Shown: positions 1 through 5,689 of the stretch, piece by piece
Layout: the number at the start of each line of letters is the position of its first letter
Position numbering within the stretch: position 1 is the stretch's first letter
NCBI GenBank assembly: GCA_027065935.1
Contig: JAMONI010000339.1
Coordinates: 1-5,689 of the forward strand
Source of the DNA: Flavobacteriales bacterium
GTDB lineage: Bacteria > Bacteroidota > Bacteroidia > Flavobacteriales > Flavobacteriaceae
DNA: 5,689 nt
Reading direction: 5' to 3'
Made by a program: the position numbers and the translations under genes
Notes under the pieces: model-generated
What the model was told of the DNA's origin: nothing
Seen by the model: the letters and a program-made list of their open reading frames with translations, nothing else
Database searches by the model: none

Positions 1-579
1 ACTGGCCGCAACAAAATTTTTCGACTTCGCCTTTACCCCGTTTCTGACGACGGGTTTTACTTTGCTTAATGCATCTTCACGTACGTAAGGAAGCTCGAGC
101 ATCGTAACAACAGCCGTCCACCTGCTTACGGCATGTCCGCCCGCCAAAATTAAAAAACCCGTCCGGTAACCGCTTGAAGGAAGAATATCCGAAAGTGCAT
201 AAAATTTCAAGGCCAATACTCCCAATAGCGCTATAACACCGTAGGTACCTATCCGGCTGTCTTTCATTATCTCGAGTATTTGCTCCTTGTTCCATCCGCC
301 GCCCAACCCGTCGGCCGTGTCGGCCAAGCCGTCTTCGTGAAAAGCTCCCGTAAACACAATCCCCGTCCCGACGGATAACAAAACGGCCGTTTCGGCGGTA
401 AGAAAAGACACCGCTGCATAAAAAACCGACGCAGTCAAACCTCCCGTTATCAAGCCTATTAAAGGGAAGTAACGAACGGAATTGCGAAGCATTTCGTCCG
501 AAAAATTCAGCTTTACCTTACAAGGAAATCGCGTATAGAACATCAAAGCCGTGCAAAAAATACGGAATTCTTTTTTCAT
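1..579 (-). CDS. cobS: Adenosylcobinamide-GDP ribazoletransferase (cobalamin synthase), 3' partial
   Basis: CobS is an integral membrane enzyme that joins adenosylcobinamide-GDP to alpha-ribazole (or its 5'-phosphate), the last condensation in assembling the cobalamin nucleotide loop. I translated 193 residues from the ATG at 579 to the window edge with no stop. The family signature HEDGLADTADGLGGGW lies at residues 81-96; its acidic residues are the conserved, probably metal-binding ones. It is followed by KDSRIGTYG at 106-114. An N-terminal YTRFP (15-19) also fits the family. Hydrophobic stretches at about 40-78, 114-130 and 141-160 fit membrane segments. Family members are usually about 250 residues, so roughly 55-60 C-terminal residues lie beyond position 1. 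The ATG overlaps the cobT stop as ATGA, implying translational coupling. The three preceding and current cob genes form one operon. Identity is secure; only the C-terminus is unseen. Confidence 0.95.
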   Translation of the reverse strand, partial: MKKEFRIFCTALMFYTRFPCKVKLNFSDEMLRNSVRYFPLIGLITGGLTASVFYAAVSFLTAETAVLLSVGTGIVFTGAFHEDGLADTADGLGGGWNKEQILEIMKDSRIGTYGVIALLGVLALKFYALSDILPSSGYRTGFLILAGGHAVSRWTAVVTMLELPYVREDALSKVKPVVRNGVKAKSKNFVAAS

Positions 580-1601
580 TGTTTTCGCTTATCCACGCCG
601 GCTGTTTCGAAACTGGCCATCCGGTTCAAAAAATTGACGGACGCTTGCACCAAAGGATAGGCCAGCGCCGCCCCCGTTCCTTCACCCAAACGCAAGCCCA
701 AATTCAACAACGGACGGACCTTGAAATGCTTGAGCATCAAATGATGTCCGTTTTCACCGGATCGATGTGAAAAAATGACGTTTTGCATCACCCGGGGATT
801 GACGGCCCGTGCAATCAACAAAGCGGCGCTTACGATAAATCCGTCGATTAAAATTACAAAATTTCGCTCGTATGCTTTCAATATACCGCCCGTTATCATG
901 GCGATTTCAAAACCGCCGAAGGTTTGTAAAACTTCTACCGGATTATCCGGGGAAACCCGGTGTTTTTCCGAAACTTTTTTTAATATCTCCGCTTTCCGTC
1001 GAACACCCGCTTTGTCCAAGCCCGTACCGCTTCCCACACATTTTTCCACCGGAAGATGTAACATACGGCTCATGATGAGTGCGGCGGACGAAGTATTGCC
1101 TATACCCATCTCACCGAAGCCTATCACATTACTTCCTTCACGGTAAAGATTTTCCACAATTTCCTTTCCTTTGTCGAGCGCCCGCATTACTTGCGCTTCG
1201 GTCATGGCCGGTTCGTTCAGGTAGTTCCGCGTACCGTAAGCAATCTTGGCCCGGACGAGCCGGGGATGCGGCGAAAAATCATGTTTCACTCCGGCATCCA
1301 CCACCATCACTTCCATTCCGTTTTGTTCGGCAAAAACGTTTATCGCCGCTCCGCCCGAAAGAAAATTATACACCATTTGCCAAGTTACGTCTTGCGGATA
1401 CGGATTCACCAGGCCGTCTTCGGCAATTCCGTGATCACCGGCAAACAGGCAAATAACCGGTTTCCTTAGGTCCGGAGTCAAGGTTTTTTGAATAAGCCCG
1501 ACTTGCAAAGCCACTTCTTCCAATCGCCCCAGCGCACCGATGGGCTTGGTTTTCGTGTCGATTTTATGAATCAAGCGTTCCTTTAATTCTTTTTCGCTCA
1601 T
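576..1601 (-). CDS. cobT: Nicotinate-nucleotide--dimethylbenzimidazole phosphoribosyltransferase
   Basis: CobT moves the phosphoribosyl group of nicotinate mononucleotide onto a lower-ligand base, classically 5,6-dimethylbenzimidazole, giving alpha-ribazole 5'-phosphate for CobS. It is a soluble enzyme. The 341-residue protein is near full family length (about 350). Visible motifs are KPIGALGRLE at 19-28, AGDHGI at 54-59, GEMGIGNTSSAA at 163-174, SHRSGENGH at 278-286 and LGEGTGAA at 305-312. Glu307 in the last motif matches the catalytic base known from Salmonella CobT (Glu317). The start ATG at 1601 follows the cobU stop by 4 bases and has no Shine-Dalgarno sequence; the motif spacing from residue 19 supports this start. 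The stop TGA overlaps the cobS ATG. The sequence does not reveal which lower-ligand base is used in vivo. Confidence 0.97.
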   Translation of the reverse strand: MSEKELKERLIHKIDTKTKPIGALGRLEEVALQVGLIQKTLTPDLRKPVICLFAGDHGIAEDGLVNPYPQDVTWQMVYNFLSGGAAINVFAEQNGMEVMVVDAGVKHDFSPHPRLVRAKIAYGTRNYLNEPAMTEAQVMRALDKGKEIVENLYREGSNVIGFGEMGIGNTSSAALIMSRMLHLPVEKCVGSGTGLDKAGVRRKAEILKKVSEKHRVSPDNPVEVLQTFGGFEIAMITGGILKAYERNFVILIDGFIVSAALLIARAVNPRVMQNVIFSHRSGENGHHLMLKHFKVRPLLNLGLRLGEGTGAALAYPLVQASVNFLNRMASFETAGVDKRKQ

Positions 1602-1605
1602 ACAA

Positions 1606-2118
1606 CTATTTTATTTTGTGCGCTATTCCGGCCACCATCAAATAGACTTCATCGGACTTCGATGCAATATATTGATTCATCCAACCTTGCAAATCGGTGA
1701 ATTTCCTTCCGGTTTCGGTTTGCGCGTGCAAACTCATTCCCACTTCGTTGCTGATAACGTAAAGTTCCATATCTTTTTGAATAAACTTATCCCATTCTTG
1801 TTTGGCTTGTGACAAAGTGACTTCCGCATCATAATCATTGTCGATAAAAAAATTGGTCAACCAAAGCGTAACACAATCCAGCACGACCACACTTTTGCCG
1901 GGTATATGCAGTGAAGAAATATATTTTTCTTCTTCTATCGTGGTCCAATGCGGACCTCTATCCTGTTGATGACGTATAATGCGTTTTCTAAAATCCTCGT
2001 CCCATATCCGGGCCGTTGCGATATAAACGGGATGTTCGGACCTTAGTTCCGCTTGCCTTACGGCATATCCGCTCTTCCCCGAACGTTGTCCTCCCAGTAT
2101 AAAAACCGATTTGCTCAT
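1606..2118 (-). CDS. cobU: Bifunctional adenosylcobinamide kinase / adenosylcobinamide-phosphate guanylyltransferase
   Basis: CobU phosphorylates adenosylcobinamide and then transfers GMP to it, giving the adenosylcobinamide-GDP that CobS uses. With the ATG at 2118 the protein has 170 residues, close to the family's roughly 175-180. It shows the P-loop GGQRSGKS at residues 9-16, a RIIRHQQDRGPHW segment at 46-58 whose His50 corresponds to the histidine that becomes guanylylated in CobU enzymes, the Walker-B-like DCVTLWLTN at 81-89, and NEVG at 124-127. The end (MVAGIAHKIK) matches the usual C-terminal VAG-hydrophobic pattern. An in-frame TTG two codons upstream (2124) would add Met-Lys. I prefer ATG because TTG lies at or beside the predicted transcription start. 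It is first of the cobU-cobT-cobS run, with its own candidate promoter. Confidence 0.95.
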   Translation of the reverse strand: MSKSVFILGGQRSGKSGYAVRQAELRSEHPVYIATARIWDEDFRKRIIRHQQDRGPHWTTIEEEKYISSLHIPGKSVVVLDCVTLWLTNFFIDNDYDAEVTLSQAKQEWDKFIQKDMELYVISNEVGMSLHAQTETGRKFTDLQGWMNQYIASKSDEVYLMVAGIAHKIK

Positions 2119-2221
2119 TTTCAAAATCCAAATATAAGCATTCCCGTCGGGTTGATAAAGTTTATTTTGAAATACGGAAAGGTTGCGGATTCTTTGGTTT
2201 TCCCGATATTCTCAAAGCGAT
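2119..2221. other. Intergenic gap between ackA and cobU
   Basis: These 103 bases are the only non-coding stretch longer than about 12 bases. Besides the candidate promoter at 2129-2159, I see only weak inverted repeats, such as CCGGATA with TATCGGG around the ackA stop, none followed by a T-run on the minus strand. There is no clear intrinsic terminator, no cobalamin-riboswitch B12 box and no small gene I can support. The gap separates the oxidoreductase-ackA unit from the cob unit, but read-through from ackA into cobU cannot be excluded. Confidence 0.6.
2129..2159 (-). promoter_or_regulatory. Candidate Bacteroidota sigma-A promoter of cobUTS
   Basis: On the minus strand, TTTA (2159-2156) is followed after exactly 19 bases by TATATTTG (2136-2129). 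The known Bacteroidota vegetative promoter is TTTG, about 19 bases, TAnnTTTG, so the -7 box is a full match and the -33 box matches in three of four bases. Transcription would begin about 4-7 bases after the -7 box, near 2122-2125, leaving only a few untranslated bases before the cobU ATG at 2118. It sits in the only sizeable gap of the window, where a promoter is expected. The motif is short and A/T-rich, so a chance match remains possible. Confidence 0.5.
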
Positions 2222-3382
2222 TTATCCGGTTTTCGTCAATACGTCGTAAGTTTGTGAGGCGATTTCCCGTTCTTCGTCGGTGGGGATCACCATGATTTGC
2301 ACACGCGAACGTTCTGCATGTATAATCCCTTTGAACCGTTCCGGATTTTTATTTTTTTCTTCATCCAAAAACAGGCCCGTGTAGTCCGAATTTTCACAAA
2401 CTTTTTTTCTTATCAACATAGAATGTTCGCCGACGCCCGCCGTAAACACCAATACGTCCAATCCGTTCATCAGGGCCGTGAAGGCGCCGATATATTTTTT
2501 TATCCGCTTCACGTACATTTCAACGGCCAATACGGCGTTTTTATCCCCCGTTTCATATAAGCGTTCCACTTCACGCATATCGTTAGACCCCGCCAAAGCG
2601 CTTAGTCCGCTTTCTTTATTCAAAACACGGGAAATTTCCCCGGCGGTCATCCCTTGTTCCATCCAATACAACAACACGGACGGATCCACATCACCGCTCC
2701 TTGTTCCCATAATCAATCCCGGTAAAGGGCCGAAGCCCATGGAATGTGCCACGCTTTTTCCGTCCGCTACGGCCGTGGCGCTTGCCCCGTTGCCCAAATG
2801 AAGACTGATTATTTTCAGGGACGTCCGCCCGGTGATTTCCGCTACTTTTTTGGCTATGTAAGAATGGCTTATGCCGTGAAATCCGTATTGCCGGATGCCT
2901 TGTTTGTAAAATACTTCGGGAATGGCATAGCGATGTTCGCTTTGGGGAATGCTTTGGTGAAAAGCCGTATCGAATACGGCCACTTGAGGCGTACCGGGAA
3001 AAAACTTTTCCGCCGCCGCTATCCCCGACAAATTGGGCGGATTATGTAATGGCGCCAAACCGAACAGGGATTTGATTTTCAATTTTACCCGATCCGTTAT
3101 CCTTACCGGTTCGACAAACTCGTTTCCTCCGTGAACCACACGGTGACCTACCGCATTCACTTCCCATTCGGAATGCCGGTTTAAGTAATCTTTTAACTTT
3201 TTCAAAGCTTCCACATGGGAAGGTAAGCTCCCCTCAAATATTTCGTCCCCGAAGTGTATTTTACCTTTTCCCGGTTCTCCGATACGTTCCGCCAATCCCT
3301 TGGTTAGAACCTCTCCCGAAGGCATGGCTATCAATTGCCATTTTAACGACGAACTTCCCGCATTGAGCACAAGAATATGCAT
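2222..3382 (-). CDS. ackA: Acetate kinase
   Basis: Acetate kinase interconverts acetyl phosphate plus ADP and acetate plus ATP; in a fermenter it yields ATP by substrate-level phosphorylation. The cytoplasmic 386-residue protein is slightly shorter than the usual 400. It carries the acetokinase landmarks: NAGSSSLK at 7-14, GHRVVHGG at 79-86 (Arg81), PLHNPPN at 111-117 (His113), FDTAFH at 137-142 (Asp138), YGFHGISH at 166-173, HLGNGAS at 195-201, MGTRSGDVDP at 225-234 (Arg228), FTAGVGEHS at 313-321 (Glu319) and PTDEERE at 367-373. These match the catalytic Asn, Arg, His, Asp and Glu known from Methanosarcina acetate kinase. The GTRSGD motif favours acetate over butyrate kinase, though propionate is often also accepted. 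The usual GEN(S) is GEH(S) here. It starts 9 bases after the oxidoreductase beta-gamma gene, so is probably cotranscribed with it; no pta is adjacent. Confidence 0.96.
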   Translation of the reverse strand: MHILVLNAGSSSLKWQLIAMPSGEVLTKGLAERIGEPGKGKIHFGDEIFEGSLPSHVEALKKLKDYLNRHSEWEVNAVGHRVVHGGNEFVEPVRITDRVKLKIKSLFGLAPLHNPPNLSGIAAAEKFFPGTPQVAVFDTAFHQSIPQSEHRYAIPEVFYKQGIRQYGFHGISHSYIAKKVAEITGRTSLKIISLHLGNGASATAVADGKSVAHSMGFGPLPGLIMGTRSGDVDPSVLLYWMEQGMTAGEISRVLNKESGLSALAGSNDMREVERLYETGDKNAVLAVEMYVKRIKKYIGAFTALMNGLDVLVFTAGVGEHSMLIRKKVCENSDYTGLFLDEEKNKNPERFKGIIHAERSRVQIMVIPTDEEREIASQTYDVLTKTG

Positions 3383-3391
3383 ACCCGAGTT

Positions 3392-4654
3392 TTATGATAA
3401 TTCTTCGGATTTTTCCACCACGGGTAAGAAAATACGGGCCAGCCGGTGTTTGGATAATACATCTTTCAAAGCATCCGGCGGAATAATTCGTTCGTTTTTC
3501 AACAAATCAACCAATCCCAATAAGGCTTTGCTTTTCGGATTGACCAACTTGCCGTATGGCCGGACAATGGTTTCTTTTACCTCCGCTTCCCATTTATCTT
3601 GCAATGAAACATCCAGATAAACTTTGGTGCGCGGGGTCAAACGGTTTTTTATTTTGTGCAAACCGTCTTCGGTCACTATTACGGCGTAATCGGGGTCGAG
3701 CAGTCCCGTATAATGAATTTCCTCTTTATCCAAAATCACTTCGGCTACCGAAAATCCGGTGCCTACCGTAATGGGATATTCACCTTTCATGGTGGTATTT
3801 AATCCCGCTTTGATACCGGCCGTGGCCAAAAACTTGCCGACGGACTGCACCCCGCCTCCGGCCGAGCCGGCCACTATAATTCCCGTTCGTTTTTCAATAT
3901 AAGACGAATATTCGGGTGTGATAACATCGCGCTCCGGATCAAACAACGGACGACCCGGTCGCGAACCAATGCGGGTGGGCGGGCGCAGGTTTTCATATTC
4001 CTCTTCGGGTTCTAAAACTTCAAGAAATTCGGGTAACTTTTTAAAGGCATAAGAAGTACACAAACTGGCGATTTCCACGATGGAAAATCCCTCGGTCTGC
4101 ACGGCTTTTTTCAAGTAAGACGCCATTTGCTTGGGGGTATTGACCCGGGCGGCATAACGCGCCCCCGAAGCATGCGCCAATTTTACTATATCGAAAGGCG
4201 GTACATCTTTTTCAAAGTCGATGATTTCCTTATACTTTTGTGTGGTTAATCCGCTGATTTGACCGCCGGTCATTCCATACACTAAATTGTTGAGTAAAAT
4301 CAAAGTCATATCCACATTACGGCGCGCCGCTTCCAAAATATGTTGCAATCCTATGGTGGCACCGCCGTCACCGATAAAAGTTATCACTTTCTTGCCCGGC
4401 TTGTCGTTCAGTCCCATAGCGACTCCCAATCCCAAAGCCGGAGCACGGCCGTGCAAGCCGTGAATCGTATGCGTGGCAAACAGCGGGTCGATTAGACCGC
4501 TACATCCGATATCACTGACGATTACCAAATCCTCGGGCTTATATCCCAAGTCTTGCAATACATTGGCCAATTGTCTTATGGCGACTCCGTGTCCGCATCC
4601 CGGACAAAACGGAAATTTCTTTCCGGTTAATATTTTTTCTTTGGTTTCAATCAT
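3392..4654 (-). CDS. 2-oxoacid:ferredoxin oxidoreductase, fused beta (TPP-binding) and gamma subunits
   Basis: This 420-residue protein joins two subunits of the CoA-acylating 2-oxoacid:ferredoxin oxidoreductase. Residues about 10-225 are the beta subunit: CPGCGHG at 17-23, DIGCSG at 48-53, the thiamine-diphosphate motif GDGG at 95-98 leading to NN at 122-123, and YGMTGGQ at 126-132. Cys17, Cys20, Cys51 and Cys199 match in spacing the four cysteines that hold the proximal [4Fe-4S] cluster in archaeal relatives. After a proline- and charge-rich linker (about 213-255), residues about 257-415 are the gamma domain, starting with the glycine-rich GIIVAGSAGGGVQSVG at 258-273 and continuing with GTGFSVAEVIL at 298-308. 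In many family members gamma is separate or fused to alpha, so the order here is worth noting. It starts 12 bases after the alpha gene. The 2-oxoacid used is not determined; VOR- or KOR-like annotation would be a guess. Confidence 0.92.
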   Translation of the reverse strand: MIETKEKILTGKKFPFCPGCGHGVAIRQLANVLQDLGYKPEDLVIVSDIGCSGLIDPLFATHTIHGLHGRAPALGLGVAMGLNDKPGKKVITFIGDGGATIGLQHILEAARRNVDMTLILLNNLVYGMTGGQISGLTTQKYKEIIDFEKDVPPFDIVKLAHASGARYAARVNTPKQMASYLKKAVQTEGFSIVEIASLCTSYAFKKLPEFLEVLEPEEEYENLRPPTRIGSRPGRPLFDPERDVITPEYSSYIEKRTGIIVAGSAGGGVQSVGKFLATAGIKAGLNTTMKGEYPITVGTGFSVAEVILDKEEIHYTGLLDPDYAVIVTEDGLHKIKNRLTPRTKVYLDVSLQDKWEAEVKETIVRPYGKLVNPKSKALLGLVDLLKNERIIPPDALKDVLSKHRLARIFLPVVEKSEELS

Positions 4655-4666
4655 AACAAACGGATT

Positions 4667-5689
4667 TTAATTGGATACCTTTCGGACAATTTCTTCGGGC
4701 GTAATCATACTTCCGATTTTATTGATGCTAACATGATGAGACTCCGCTTTTTCGCCGAACAAGATTTCTTTATATTGCCCCGTTAAGTTTTCTTCGGCAA
4801 AATATACTTTATCGTATTTTCCGATTATATCATAGATTTCGTCCGCTACGGGCAATAATGTCTTTACGATAAGTACATCCACGGCTTCGCCCCGTTTTTT
4901 CAATGCTTTTACGGCATCGCGAACCGCTTCGGCGGTAATGCCCCAAGTGACTATTAATTTTCGGGCTTTTCCTTCGGATTGTTGCCAATCGTAAAACAAA
5001 TAATCGTCCATATTTTCAACCAGCTTGCGGCGTAAACGTTTGGCATTTTCCAAAGCTTCGGGTTCGGCTTTTCGTATGTTGCCGTCCTGATCGTGGGTGG
5101 AAGCCGTAATTCTTGTCAAATATTCGTCATTTCCCAGCGGTATATAAGGCGGTGTGAGATTTTTGCCCGGTTTGTAAGGTTTAAACTCTCCTTCCACTTT
5201 CGTATCGGGATGCACTTTTTCGATGGGGTCGAGTAATTCCAAGTCGAATGCCTTTTGGGTCATAATCATTTCCTTGGATGTCAAAAAGAACACCGGAGTA
5301 CGGTATTTCACCGCCGTTTCCAGGGCTTTGGCCGCCAAATGCCAAATGTCCGTAAAGTCCGAAGGACTAAATACGGGCACCGGATATCCGCCGGAAATAA
5401 TTCCTTTCAACAGCATCAGGTCGCCTTGTGCACCCGTGGTGGCCGAGCCGGTACTTGGACCCAAACGTTGGGTCAGAATTATTACCATGGGCAACTCCAT
5501 AGCGTAGGCCATGTTGATACTTTCCACCATCAAGGCGATTCCGGGAAAAGCACTGGAAGTAACGGGCACCTTTCCGGCAGCGGACATTCCGGCCATCCAT
5601 TGCAAAGTGGTTATTTCATCGGGTGCCGCCAAAAATACAGGCATACGCTGCTTGGCATAGGCATACATCAGATTGGACGGCGTAATGGG
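4667..5689 (-). CDS. 2-oxoacid:ferredoxin oxidoreductase alpha subunit, 5' partial
   Basis: The alpha subunit supplies the pyrimidine-binding half of the thiamine site and much of the 2-oxoacid and CoA pocket. The reading frame is open to the window edge, giving 340 visible residues. They begin with PITPSN, the conserved (Y)PITPS motif that lies near the N-terminus of this family, so only a few tens of residues should be missing; the internal ATG at 5668 is not the true start. Further landmarks, numbered from the edge, are TSSAFPGIALMVESINMAY (about 44-62), LTQRLGPSTG (about 72-81) with downstream GAQGD, STHDQDGN (about 197-204), a transketolase-C-like domain from about 244, and the ending NKIGSMITPEEIV. 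No gamma or ferredoxin domain is fused to the visible part; a delta-type ferredoxin subunit may lie upstream outside the window. The pairing with the beta-gamma gene 12 bases downstream confirms the assignment. Substrate is unknown. Confidence 0.93.
   Translation of the reverse strand, partial: PITPSNLMYAYAKQRMPVFLAAPDEITTLQWMAGMSAAGKVPVTSSAFPGIALMVESINMAYAMELPMVIILTQRLGPSTGSATTGAQGDLMLLKGIISGGYPVPVFSPSDFTDIWHLAAKALETAVKYRTPVFFLTSKEMIMTQKAFDLELLDPIEKVHPDTKVEGEFKPYKPGKNLTPPYIPLGNDEYLTRITASTHDQDGNIRKAEPEALENAKRLRRKLVENMDDYLFYDWQQSEGKARKLIVTWGITAEAVRDAVKALKKRGEAVDVLIVKTLLPVADEIYDIIGKYDKVYFAEENLTGQYKEILFGEKAESHHVSINKIGSMITPEEIVRKVSN

Noticed and set aside
77..295. Minus-strand open frame of 72 codons
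   Set aside because: It overlaps cobS in another frame; the cobS frame through the same bases carries the family signature.
775..1146. Plus-strand open frame of 123 codons
   Set aside because: It lies wholly inside cobT on the opposite strand, resembles no protein family I recognise, and is explained by antisense shadow of a strongly conserved gene.
2119..2124. TTG at 2124 as the cobU start
   Set aside because: It adds only two residues, is a rarer start codon, and lies at the predicted transcription start; the ATG at 2118 is the simpler choice.
2202..2229. Possible terminator hairpin at the ackA stop (CCGGATA with TATCGGG)
   Set aside because: The stem needs a bulged G, the loop is long, it includes the stop codon, and no T-run follows on the minus strand.
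2478..2801. Plus-strand open frame of 107 codons
   Set aside because: It is antisense to conserved acetate kinase motifs and has no recognisable protein features.
5367..5600. Minus-strand open frame of 77 codons
   Set aside because: It is an out-of-frame shadow within the alpha subunit gene, whose own frame is conserved here.

Overview
This window is a compact, entirely minus-strand stretch of bacterial core-metabolism genes. It reads from the right edge to the left edge: a 2-oxoacid:ferredoxin oxidoreductase alpha subunit (5' end cut by the window), a fused beta-gamma subunit, acetate kinase (ackA), then cobU, cobT and cobS (3' end cut by the window). Everything except about 103 bases between ackA and cobU is coding or a very short junction (12, 9 and 4 bases, and a 4-base ATGA overlap between cobT and cobS).

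The organism is most likely an anaerobic or fermentative member of the Bacteroidota. Three things point there. None of the five visible start codons has an AGGAGG-like Shine-Dalgarno site. The one real intergenic gap carries a good match to the Bacteroidota sigma-A promoter (TTTA, 19 bases, TATATTTG). A ferredoxin-linked 2-oxoacid oxidoreductase beside acetate kinase suits an anaerobe. This placement is inference; no 16S or other marker is in view.

Right half (about 2222-5689), energy module: the alpha and beta-gamma subunits would oxidise a 2-oxoacid with CoA to an acyl-CoA, passing electrons to ferredoxin. Acetate kinase, 9 bases downstream, would turn an acyl phosphate into ATP and the free acid. 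The phosphotransacylase needed to link them is not in the window. The exact 2-oxoacid (pyruvate, branched-chain, 2-oxoglutarate or other) cannot be read from sequence alone.

Left half (1-2118), cobalamin nucleotide-loop module: CobU activates adenosylcobinamide to its GDP form, CobT makes alpha-ribazole phosphate, and CobS joins the two to give adenosylcobalamin phosphate. No corrin-ring genes are visible, so salvage and de novo use are both possible. No cobalamin riboswitch is seen before cobU.

I found no sign of an undescribed system, mobile element, CRISPR array, RNA gene or long repeat. The points worth a second look are the beta-gamma fusion, the ackA linkage, and the promoter and missing riboswitch at the cob operon start.
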